A DNA stretch of 64,000 bases from the NCBI GenBank assembly GCA_002786355.1, contig PGCO01000003.1, positions 124,001-188,000 on the forward strand. Reading direction: 5' to 3'. Shown here piece after piece: positions 1-7,271 of the stretch (positions are counted from its first letter, which is position 1; the number at the start of each line of letters is the position of its first letter). This DNA comes from Sediminibacterium sp. FEMGT703S. Lineage in GTDB: Bacteria > Bacteroidota > Bacteroidia > Chitinophagales > Chitinophagaceae. The notes under the pieces are model-generated. The model ran no database searches. It worked only from the letters and a program-made list of their open reading frames with translations, and was not told the DNA's origin. Made by a program: the position numbers and the translations under genes.

Positions 1-389
1 ACAATTTCTGGTTGATCAGGATTGATAATATTTTGATTAGCATCTAATTTATAACGATAAATCGTTTGATCGGAGGTAGCATATAAATACCCTTTATTTA
101 TTGCGATACCAGTACCAGTATAATTGCCAAATGCCAGGGTATCTTCCATGATACCATCTTTATTCTTGTCTCGCAAACGATAAATTCCTTTACCATTTAC
201 CAAACGATCTAACTTCATGTACAAGTCTCCATTGCTATTTACTGCAATATGTCTTACCCTGCCCAAATCATTCGCTACAATATTACTGGTAAAACCTTTG
301 GGTAGTTGAATAGGTACTTGTTGCTTTGGTTGAGCAGCAACAATATTCAAGACCAAAAGCATCGCTATTACTGAACTGATTTTTTGCAT
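1..389 (-). CDS. Secreted sorbosone/glucose dehydrogenase-like beta-propeller, N-terminal part
   Basis: Partial gene; the C-terminal part lies beyond the left edge. The 129 visible residues begin with a cleavable-type signal peptide (MQKISSVIAMLLVLNIVAAQ) and continue with propeller-like text: LPKGFTSNIVANDLGRVRHIAVNSNGDLYMK is split over two strands, followed by LRDKNKDGIMEDT, a calcium-loop-like D-x-N-x-D-G segment, and GIAINKGYLYATSDQTIYRY. This pattern fits the PQQ/sorbosone dehydrogenase-like family of exported beta-propellers in Bacteroidetes. The substrate cannot be told. It starts only 26 bases after hisC on the same strand with no terminator between, so it may be read through from the his operon although a role in histidine synthesis is not expected. 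Confidence 0.6.
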   Translation of the reverse strand, partial: MQKISSVIAMLLVLNIVAAQPKQQVPIQLPKGFTSNIVANDLGRVRHIAVNSNGDLYMKLDRLVNGKGIYRLRDKNKDGIMEDTLAFGNYTGTGIAINKGYLYATSDQTIYRYKLDANQNIINPDQPEI

Positions 390-415
390 AGTTTTTTATT
401 TATTAAAGCATGAAT

Positions 416-1477
416 TTATGAATTCAATTGATACCAGTCTTGCATTGCTTCTACTAAGCTGGTATTATCCTGTTCTGAACCTACTGTAACCCTTAAGCAT
501 TCATTGCATAATTGTACATTGCTTCTATCTCTTAAAACAATGCCTTTGGTTAATAAAAACTCATATACTTTTCTGGCGTCCTTTATTTTAACCAATAAAA
601 AATTAGCGTCTGAAGGATAAACCATTTGTACGGTAGGCATTGAGTTAAACACTTCAGCTAATGCATCGCGCATATCTACCAATAGCCGAATCATATCATT
701 TACCTGACCAACTTCGTCCAAAGCTTTCAACGCCAACTCTTGTGTAGATTGATTAATATTATAGGGAGGCTTCACTTTATTAAGCACTTCAATAATAGCC
801 GTGGATGCAAAAGCCATACCCAACCTTAATCCTGCCAAGCCCCAGGCCTTGCTAAATGTTTGTAGGACAACCAAGTTAGGATACTCGGTCAGTTCTTGCA
901 CAAATGATTTTTGCTTAGAAAAATTAATATATGCTTCGTCTATCACAACAATACCCTTAAAATTATTCAGTATTGTTTCAATATCTAATCGGTTGATTGA
1001 GTTCCCTGTAGGGTTATTAGGCGAACAGATCCAAATCAATTTGGTATGCTTATCAATAGCTTGCTCTATCTCAACAAGATTTAACTGAAAGTTTGGTAAC
1101 AAAGGAATTTTCTTTAACTCAACATCATTAATATGAGCACTCACTTCGTACATCCCATAAGTTGGAGGACAAATAATCACGTTGTCTGTTGATGGAGTAC
1201 AAAAACTTCTATACAATAAGTCTATGCATTCATCACTTCCATTACCCAAAAAAATATGTTCTGCCGCAATTCCTTTTACAACTGCTAATTTATTTTTTAT
1301 TGCAACTTGGTGAGGGTCAGGATAACGATTGTACCATTTTGACAAAGGAGAGCCCAGGCTATTTTCATTGGCATCTAAAAAGACTTTTGCCTCCCCACTA
1401 AATTCATCTCGAGCAGAGGAATAGGGAGATAATTGAGCAATATTGGGCCTAATAAGTTCATTTAAATTAAACAACAT
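416..1477 (-). CDS. hisC: Histidinol-phosphate aminotransferase
   Basis: 353-residue PLP-dependent aminotransferase that converts imidazole acetol phosphate and glutamate to histidinol phosphate in cytoplasmic histidine synthesis. Visible family marks are the N-terminal NLNELIRPNIAQLSPYSSAR segment, LDANENSLG, the RYPDPHQ motif near residue 50, LGNGSDECIDLL (cofactor phosphate binding), WICSPNNPTGN, VIDEAYINF and the PLP lysine in TFSKAWGLAGLRLG. Length is normal for HisC. It is the third gene of a tight hisG-hisD-hisC operon (6 bases after hisD) and is therefore expected to be under the attenuator upstream of hisG. The identification rests on motifs plus operon context. Confidence 0.96.
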   Translation of the reverse strand: MLFNLNELIRPNIAQLSPYSSARDEFSGEAKVFLDANENSLGSPLSKWYNRYPDPHQVAIKNKLAVVKGIAAEHIFLGNGSDECIDLLYRSFCTPSTDNVIICPPTYGMYEVSAHINDVELKKIPLLPNFQLNLVEIEQAIDKHTKLIWICSPNNPTGNSINRLDIETILNNFKGIVVIDEAYINFSKQKSFVQELTEYPNLVVLQTFSKAWGLAGLRLGMAFASTAIIEVLNKVKPPYNINQSTQELALKALDEVGQVNDMIRLLVDMRDALAEVFNSMPTVQMVYPSDANFLLVKIKDARKVYEFLLTKGIVLRDRSNVQLCNECLRVTVGSEQDNTSLVEAMQDWYQLNS

Positions 1478-1483
1478 AACATT

Positions 1484-2761
1484 CTATTTAAGTCTGACTC
1501 TAACTGCTTCTGCATGTGCTTGAAGGCCTTCTGCTTCTGCCATGGTTTCAACAGTTTTAGCAATAGCAGTTAATCCTTCCTTGGTTAATTGCTGAAAAGT
1601 AATTTTTTTAACAAAGCTATCTACACTTACACCACTATACATTCTAGCATAGGCATTCGTTGGTAAAGTATGATTGGTCCCACTAGCATAATCGCCAACT
1701 GATTCGGGAGAATAATTACCAATAAATACAGAACCAGCATTTGAAATTTGTTCTGCAATTTCATTTGCATTTTGGCATGCTATAATCAGATGTTCTGCAG
1801 CATAATCATTTACTAATTCTACTGCATCAGATAAACTACTCATTAAAACAGCACGACTATTTTGAAGTGCTTGTAATGCCAACTCTTTTCTAGGCAAAAG
1901 CGCTAATTGACTTACTAATGATTGGTTTACAGCATCAATTAATTGTTTAGAAGTGCTAACCAGTAAAACTTGACTGTCTGCACCATGCTCTGCCTGACTT
2001 AATAAGTCAGCTGCAACATAATCGGGAACTGCTGAATCATCGGCTAACACACATACTTCGCTAGGCCCTGCAGGCATATCAATGGCAATCCCATTCAACT
2101 GTACCATCTGCTTTGCAGCAGTTACATACTGATTCCCTGGTCCAAATATTTTATAAACAGATGGCACGGTTTCCGTTCCGTATGCCATTGCTGCAATAGC
2201 TTGTACTCCACCTATTTTGAACAACTGTTTAATACCAACTAAAGTAGCCGCATAAATGATTGCAGGGTGTAAATCTCCATTTTTATTAGGAGGAGAACAA
2301 AGAATGACTTGTTTACATCCAGCTATTTGTGCTGGGATCCCCAACATTAAAATGGTGGAAAATAATGGAGCAGATCCTCCAGGAATATATAATCCCACTT
2401 TATCTATCCCTACCGATTTGCGCCAGCAAAATATACCCGGCATAGTTTCAATCGGCAACGCTTGACTTACCTGTGTTAAATGAAAGTTTCGAATATTCTC
2501 TGCTGCTGTTTCAATAGCTACTTTTAAGTCTGCATCAATTTGCGTTTGAGCATTAAGAATTTCAGCTTCAGTAACTTGAAAACCTTGTAGGCTTACCCCA
2601 TCAAACTGTAATGTGTATTGGCTTATGGCATTATCCCCACCCTGCTTAACTCCGTTTAAAACCGCAGCAACTTTGTCGTTTAGATCATTAGAATCAGCAA
2701 CAGGTCTTTTAATAATATTGCCCCAGTTGGTTTTTTCTGGAAATTGAATAATATTCATCAT
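1484..2761 (-). CDS. hisD: Histidinol dehydrogenase
   Basis: 425-residue zinc-dependent enzyme performing the last two NAD-linked oxidations from histidinol to histidine. Visible motifs include VGLYIPGGSAPLFST, GGVQAIAAMAYGTETVP, KIFGPGNQYVTAAK, the DMPAGPSEVCVLAD block, LLSQAEHGADSQVLLV with catalytic and zinc-binding residues, YAAEHLI, and GDYASGTNHTLPT near the C-terminus. Length fits the family. The stop of hisG lies 3 bases upstream, so translation is probably coupled. Start: ATGATG at 2761; either of the two adjacent methionines could be used. Expected to be co-transcribed with hisG and regulated by the his leader. Confidence 0.97.
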   Translation of the reverse strand: MMNIIQFPEKTNWGNIIKRPVADSNDLNDKVAAVLNGVKQGGDNAISQYTLQFDGVSLQGFQVTEAEILNAQTQIDADLKVAIETAAENIRNFHLTQVSQALPIETMPGIFCWRKSVGIDKVGLYIPGGSAPLFSTILMLGIPAQIAGCKQVILCSPPNKNGDLHPAIIYAATLVGIKQLFKIGGVQAIAAMAYGTETVPSVYKIFGPGNQYVTAAKQMVQLNGIAIDMPAGPSEVCVLADDSAVPDYVAADLLSQAEHGADSQVLLVSTSKQLIDAVNQSLVSQLALLPRKELALQALQNSRAVLMSSLSDAVELVNDYAAEHLIIACQNANEIAEQISNAGSVFIGNYSPESVGDYASGTNHTLPTNAYARMYSGVSVDSFVKKITFQQLTKEGLTAIAKTVETMAEAEGLQAHAEAVRVRLK

Positions 2762-2764
2762 AAT

Positions 2765-3640
2765 TTATATAATCATTTTCTCTATTGGGACAACCAAAAT
2801 GCCTTCTGCACCTGCCGCTTTTAATTGCTCAATAATATTCCAAAAATCATTTTCATTTAATACACTGTGAACACTGCTCCAACCTTCTGTTGCCAAAGGA
2901 AGAACAGTAGGACTTTTCATGCCAGGTAATAATCCTATAATTTCATCTAATTTATTATTAGGAGCATTCAACAATATATACTTATTATTCTTCGCTTTTT
3001 TAACAGATTGGATGCGAAAAATAAGTCTTTGTAATAATTGCTGTTGTAGTTCATTCAATAAGTTATTTTTAATTAAAACAGCTTGTGACTCAAAAATCAC
3101 TTCCACTTCTTTTAACCCATTCATAAATAAGGTTGATCCACTACTCACCAAATCACAGATTGCATCAGCTAAACCTATACCAGGAGCAATTTCTACACTG
3201 CCGCTGATTTCATGAATTTCTGCATCAATTCCTTTTGTTTTTAAAAAATTGGATACAATCACGGGATAACTAGTGGCAATCTTTTTATTCTGTAAAAACT
3301 GCGCACTTTCATATACTTCATTTCGCTGCACTGCCATACTGAGCCTACACTTTCCAAAACCTAGCTTTTCTTGAATTTCTACTTTTTTATTTTTTTCAAA
3401 AACCACGTTCTCTCCAACAAATCCAATATCAGCAACACCATCCTCAACGTATTGCGGGATATCATCGTCTCGCAAGAAAAACACTTCAATCGGAAAATTA
3501 GTTGCATCTGCTTTTAATTTGTTGACCCCATTGCTGATATCTATCCCACATTCCTTCAACAAACGCATTGAGTCATCGTGCAATCTTCCACTCTTTTGAA
3601 TGGCCAATCTCAATTTGCTGTTTTGATTATTATTTTTCAT
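2765..3640 (-). CDS. hisG: ATP phosphoribosyltransferase, long form
   Basis: 291-residue first enzyme of histidine synthesis, joining ATP and PRPP. N-terminal LRLAIQKSGRLHDDSMRLL, the FLRDDDIPQYVEDGVADIGFVGENV binding-protein-like segment (written here as one family hallmark split around residue 55-80), and the PRPP loop DAICDLVSSGSTL near residue 155 are visible. The final 80 or so residues (ILLNAPNNKLDEIIGLLPGM to the end) form the regulatory ACT-like domain of the long HisG form, so no HisZ partner should be needed and feedback inhibition by histidine is expected. First structural gene of the operon; the attenuator terminator ends 25 bases before its ATG. Confidence 0.97.
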   Translation of the reverse strand: MKNNNQNSKLRLAIQKSGRLHDDSMRLLKECGIDISNGVNKLKADATNFPIEVFFLRDDDIPQYVEDGVADIGFVGENVVFEKNKKVEIQEKLGFGKCRLSMAVQRNEVYESAQFLQNKKIATSYPVIVSNFLKTKGIDAEIHEISGSVEIAPGIGLADAICDLVSSGSTLFMNGLKEVEVIFESQAVLIKNNLLNELQQQLLQRLIFRIQSVKKAKNNKYILLNAPNNKLDEIIGLLPGMKSPTVLPLATEGWSSVHSVLNENDFWNIIEQLKAAGAEGILVVPIEKMII

Positions 3641-3664
3641 ATTTATTTTTTACTGATGTTAAGA

Positions 3665-3693
3665 CAAAAAAAAAGCTTACCGGGTGGTAAGCT
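3665..3693 (-). terminator. Attenuator terminator of the his operon
   Basis: Read on the minus strand: AGCTTACC, loop ACCC, GGTAAGCT, then nine T. The 8-bp stem is perfect (3674-3681 with 3686-3693) and is followed at once by the T tract (3666-3674, sharing its first base with the stem). It lies between the histidine-rich leader ORF and hisG, so if it works as drawn it stops transcription before the structural genes. Confidence 0.9.
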
Positions 3694-3725
3694 AGTGTTT
3701 AATATATTAGTACAAATACACCGAT

Positions 3726-3732
3726 GCCTACC
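3726..3732 (-). promoter_or_regulatory. Predicted antiterminator arm of the his leader
   Basis: The minus-strand sequence GGTAGGC, overlapping the last glycine and stop codon of the leader ORF, can pair over seven bases (one G-U) with GCTTACC, the 5' arm of the terminator (3686-3692). A ribosome stalled on the histidine codons (3740-3763) leaves this arm free, which would block terminator formation. A ribosome that reaches the TAG stop covers it and lets the terminator fold. Pairing was read by eye, without an energy calculation. Confidence 0.7.
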
Positions 3733-3778
3733 CTTTGGGATGCATATGATGGTGATGTATATGTAGGCTCTTTATCAT
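3728..3778 (-). CDS. hisL: Histidine-rich leader peptide of the his operon
   Basis: A 17-codon ORF encoding MIKSLHIHHHHMHPKG and a TAG stop. Six of the sixteen residues are histidine, with four in a row (codons 8-11). It sits between a strong Bacteroidetes-type promoter and an intrinsic terminator directly upstream of hisG-hisD-hisC, the textbook arrangement for attenuation by histidyl-tRNA availability. An in-frame TAG lies seven codons upstream, inside the -7 box, so the ATG at 3778 is the only plausible start. No Shine-Dalgarno sequence is present and the predicted transcript begins only a few bases before the ATG. The symbol is used by analogy with enterobacterial hisL; there is no sequence homology claim. 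Confidence 0.88.
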   Translation of the reverse strand: MIKSLHIHHHHMHPKG

Positions 3779-3785
3779 TGAGTTG

Positions 3786-3817
3786 CAAAACTAAGTTGCT
3801 ATTTCAATAATGACAAA
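3786..3817 (-). promoter_or_regulatory. Promoter of the his operon
   Basis: On the minus strand TTTG (3814-3817) is followed after 20 bases by TAGTTTTG (3786-3793). This matches the Bacteroidetes primary sigma consensus of a -33 TTG/TTTG and a -7 TAnnTTTG. The start of transcription should fall about 3 to 7 bases later, essentially at the ATG of the leader peptide. Confidence 0.78.
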
Positions 3818-3908
3818 TATTTTTTCAGGATCTACCTTAAGCTGAATTTACTAGACTAATTATTGGTAATTTGAGCACCATTGAATTGCTCAATTAAATT
3901 AAGCTAAC

Positions 3909-6326
3909 ATGAAAATGATTAAACATTGCTTGACTGTATTATTACTTTTTATTAATACAGCATTGGTGATTGCCCAAGACGCAGCCAGTTACCAAACCCC
4001 ACCTAAAGTAATTGCAGATTTATTACTTGCCAAACCTACACCATCGGTGAGTATAGACGGAAAAGCTATTTGGATGTTACTTTCTGAAAGAAATTCATAC
4101 CCTACTGTTGAAGAATTGGGGCAACCTGAAATTAAGGTAGCTGGATTAAGACTTAATCCCAATAATTTTTCTCCCAGCAGACAAACTTTTATCAATAATT
4201 TTTTATTGAAGAATTTAAAAGAGAATAAAGTTTATACCATTACTGGGTTACCAGCAAATTTATTGGCGGGATCAGTAACATGGAGTCCTACTGAAAATAA
4301 GATTGCATTTACCCATACAAGTAACAACAAAGTTGAATTGTACGTAATTGATGTTGCTACCAAAAAAGCTAGTTTAATTAGCAAAAGAGCACTAAACACT
4401 GTTTTAGGCAGCCCTTATACATGGGTAGACGACAATACCATTTTATATAAATCTGCTGTATCTATTGCTGCCAATGCTCCTAAAAAGCCCATCACACCAA
4501 AAGGGCCAACTATTCAGCAAAACTTGGGAAAAGCAGCTCCTAGTCCTACCTATCAAGACTTAATCAAAAGCCCATATGATGAACAACTATTTCAATTTTA
4601 TGCTACATCACAATTAGTTATAAATAAAAATGGAGTAGAAACCCTATCTGGAAAGCCATGTATTTTAAGCAGTTTTAGCTTATCGCCAGATAAAAAGTTT
4701 TTACTACAAAAACAATTACAACATCCTTTCTCTTATTTAGTAACTGCAAACGGTTTTCCTTCTAAAATGTTGGTAACCGAATTAACGGGTAAAACAGTAA
4801 AAGTTTTAGCAGAATTGCCTTCAACGGAAGGTACCCCTTCAGGATATGACAACACTCAAAATGTTCCAAGAAGTTTTGATTGGAGAGATGACGAAGCCGC
4901 TACCGTTACTTGGGCTGAACCACTAGATAGCGGGCTAATTAAAAAACAAGTTGAATATAGAGACGCTGTATACGCAATTTCAGCTCCATTTGAGGGAAAT
5001 GCCAAACTCTTGTTTAAGACTAAATTAAGATATGGAGGAACCACTTGGGGAAATGAAAATGTTGCATTGGTGAGTGAGATTTCAAGAAGCAAACAATTGA
5101 TCAGGGTTAATTTATTCAATAGTAGCAAAGGAAGCATGGAATTACTGTTTGAGCGAAATCAAACAGACGCATACGGAAACCCTGGCTCACCAGTTACCAA
5201 TAAAAATAAGTATGGCAGAAACGTAATCACAACTATTGACAATGGCACCAAATTATTAATGAATAATACAACGGGATCTTCTCCTAAAGGGGATCTACCT
5301 TTCTTAGCAAGGTTTGATTTAGCCACTAAACAAAATGAAGTCATCTGGAGATGCAATGAAGGAGTTTATGAATATATTGTAGATATTTTAGACGCAAATA
5401 ATTTAACGGTATTAAGCAGAAAAGAGTCTCAAAAAGACGTACCCAACTATTATATCAAGAATCTTAAACTCAAAATGGCCGATCAGGCAATCACTAATTT
5501 TACCAATCCTTATCCAGCTTTAGAAGGAGTGATTAAAGAAAAAATAAAATATAAAAGAGCAGATGGTGTAGACCTAACTGGTGATCTTTATTTACCTGCT
5601 GGGTATACAAAAGAGAAAGGGCCTTTACCATTAGTTATTTGGGCTTATCCAAGAGAATTCAACTCTGCGGCAGATGCAGCGCAAATAAGAGGTAGTAAAG
5701 ATAGATTCACCACTTTAAGCTGGGGCTCACCCATTTACTATGTTACACAAGGTTACGCAGTATTAGACAATGCGGAAATGCCCATCGTTGCTTCGGGCAA
5801 TGACAAAAAACCCAATGACAATTTTATCGAACAATTAAAATTGAACGCAGAATCAGCCATTGGGCATTTATCAGGATTAGGTATTGCTGACAAAAACAAA
5901 GTGGCAGTGGGTGGACATAGTTATGGTGCTTTTATGACTGCAAATTTATTAGCACATACCAACTGGTTTAAAGCCGGTATTGCAAGAAGTGGCGCTTATA
6001 ATAGAACCCTTACTCCTTTTGGATTTCAAAATGAAGACAGAACCTATTGGCAAGCTCCTGAATTGTATTACAATATGAGTCCATTTAGTTATGCGGATAA
6101 AATTAAAACCCCCATTTTGTTAATACATGGAGAAGCCGACGACAATACTGGAACCTATCCTATTAATAGTGAGCGATTGTTTGCTGCAATCAAAGGAAAT
6201 GGTGGAACAGTTAGGTTTGTATACCTACCTTATGAAGCACATGGCTATAGAGGAAAAGAAAATGTGTTACACACACTTTGGGAACAATTTCAATGGCTAG
6301 AGAAATACGTAAAGAATACAAAATAA
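3909..6326 (+). CDS. Exported S9 family serine peptidase (prolyl oligopeptidase fold)
   Basis: 805 residues with an N-terminal signal peptide (cut near VIAQDAA), a beta-propeller of about 500 residues, and a C-terminal alpha/beta-hydrolase domain. The catalytic serine is in GGHSYGAF (Ser671), the aspartate in HGEADDNTG (about Asp744) and the histidine in YEAHGYRG (about His778). The order and the ending resemble the S9D glutamyl-peptidase-like group common in Bacteroidetes. It probably acts in the periplasm or at the cell surface on peptides; the specificity is inferred, not shown. It diverges from the his leader promoter and ends at a bidirectional terminator. Confidence 0.88.
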   Translation: MKMIKHCLTVLLLFINTALVIAQDAASYQTPPKVIADLLLAKPTPSVSIDGKAIWMLLSERNSYPTVEELGQPEIKVAGLRLNPNNFSPSRQTFINNFLLKNLKENKVYTITGLPANLLAGSVTWSPTENKIAFTHTSNNKVELYVIDVATKKASLISKRALNTVLGSPYTWVDDNTILYKSAVSIAANAPKKPITPKGPTIQQNLGKAAPSPTYQDLIKSPYDEQLFQFYATSQLVINKNGVETLSGKPCILSSFSLSPDKKFLLQKQLQHPFSYLVTANGFPSKMLVTELTGKTVKVLAELPSTEGTPSGYDNTQNVPRSFDWRDDEAATVTWAEPLDSGLIKKQVEYRDAVYAISAPFEGNAKLLFKTKLRYGGTTWGNENVALVSEISRSKQLIRVNLFNSSKGSMELLFERNQTDAYGNPGSPVTNKNKYGRNVITTIDNGTKLLMNNTTGSSPKGDLPFLARFDLATKQNEVIWRCNEGVYEYIVDILDANNLTVLSRKESQKDVPNYYIKNLKLKMADQAITNFTNPYPALEGVIKEKIKYKRADGVDLTGDLYLPAGYTKEKGPLPLVIWAYPREFNSAADAAQIRGSKDRFTTLSWGSPIYYVTQGYAVLDNAEMPIVASGNDKKPNDNFIEQLKLNAESAIGHLSGLGIADKNKVAVGGHSYGAFMTANLLAHTNWFKAGIARSGAYNRTLTPFGFQNEDRTYWQAPELYYNMSPFSYADKIKTPILLIHGEADDNTGTYPINSERLFAAIKGNGGTVRFVYLPYEAHGYRGKENVLHTLWEQFQWLEKYVKNTK

Positions 6327-6336
6327 TTGATTAGTC

Positions 6337-6371
6337 AAAAAAAGAGTCCTAAAATTTGGGACTCTTTTTTT
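6337..6371. terminator. Bidirectional terminator between convergent genes
   Basis: Seven A, AGTCC-containing stem, loop TAAAATTTG and the complementary GGACT with seven T. The core stem is AGAGTCC (6343-6349) with GGACTCT (6359-6365), extended by A-T pairs. It has a T tract on both strands and serves the S9 peptidase (+) and the CHASE gene (-), whose TAA stop (6370-6372) lies at its edge. Confidence 0.88.
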
Positions 6372-7197
6372 ATGCGGTATTATTCCTTCTGCAATGCATC
6401 AATAAACTAAAAATCAATGAAACAGACACCCCTGCAAATGCAAACCAAATTGACCTAGATAAATAAACAGGATTGCGCAACTTCACTTGGATAATCCAAT
6501 CTCCGATAGGCATATATTGTTCGTACGAAAGTCCAGTAGAAAAATCAGTTCTATTATTACTAAATAAGGGGATATACTTTTCCCCTTCTTGTTGCTTCTT
6601 CACTTGATAAAAATATGTTTTATTTATACCAGAACTATCTAAACCAAGCAAACGAATAAAACTTTCTTTATTAATCACAACAGCTGAGTAACCCCACAAA
6701 GAATCATTTTGAATAATTGGGTACCTACCTACAAAACCCACTCCACCTTGCTTTAATTTAAATGGACCTTCAAAATGGAGACTATTTAAACTTGAAGACA
6801 ACATGATTTCTCGAATATGCTCTTTATCAGTTCTTAAATCATAACCAATTGTTTTTTCATTTCCTTTAAGAGGATAGGTATTGATAATAACCATGTCTTG
6901 AACTAACTGAATTGCATCTAAGTATTCATTATTTTTCAATAACTCTTTTGCCACTTCATCAAAGTGATCTTTTAATAAATTATGCTCAATGAGTAAAGCA
7001 AGTATACTAGTGACATTATTACTTTGGCTCAAGGCCGATTCAATACGTTGTTTTAAATGTGCAGACTCATATTGAACCAATTGAATCTCCCTTTCCTTTT
7101 CGATCGAATAAATTTTATAAGCTGCTATTTGAGTAATTGCAATAAAAATTACAAATACAAAAATAGCAGCATAATTATTTTTCAAGAACGTAAACAT
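6370..7197 (-). CDS. Stand-alone CHASE-domain membrane protein
   Basis: 275 residues: one membrane helix near the N-terminus (about 9-28), a periplasmic CHASE sensor domain (about 45-235), and a second helix (about 247-266) followed by only nine residues. CHASE hallmarks are visible in NTYPLKGNEKTIGYDLRTD, FEGPFKLKQGGVGFVGRYPI and LWGYSAVVI. CHASE domains normally bind small ligands and feed a cytoplasmic kinase, cyclase or GGDEF domain; here no effector follows, because the frame stops right after the second helix at the terminator. It may pass its signal to a separate protein or be a worn-down receptor. The upstream neighbour on the same strand is an S9 peptidase, 74 bases away. Confidence 0.82.
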   Translation of the reverse strand: MFTFLKNNYAAIFVFVIFIAITQIAAYKIYSIEKEREIQLVQYESAHLKQRIESALSQSNNVTSILALLIEHNLLKDHFDEVAKELLKNNEYLDAIQLVQDMVIINTYPLKGNEKTIGYDLRTDKEHIREIMLSSSLNSLHFEGPFKLKQGGVGFVGRYPIIQNDSLWGYSAVVINKESFIRLLGLDSSGINKTYFYQVKKQQEGEKYIPLFSNNRTDFSTGLSYEQYMPIGDWIIQVKLRNPVYLSRSIWFAFAGVSVSLIFSLLMHCRRNNTA

Positions 7198-7271
7198 GTT
7201 TGGTAATGCAGGTTTTACATTTAATTAGTTCAGCAATAAGTTATGCAAAAAAAATCAAATAACTGCAATTA

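Noticed and set aside
6370-7197. Frameshifted receptor with a lost kinase domain
   Set aside because: The stop is followed at once by a strong terminator and then by the convergent gene's coding region, so there is no downstream remnant of an output domain.
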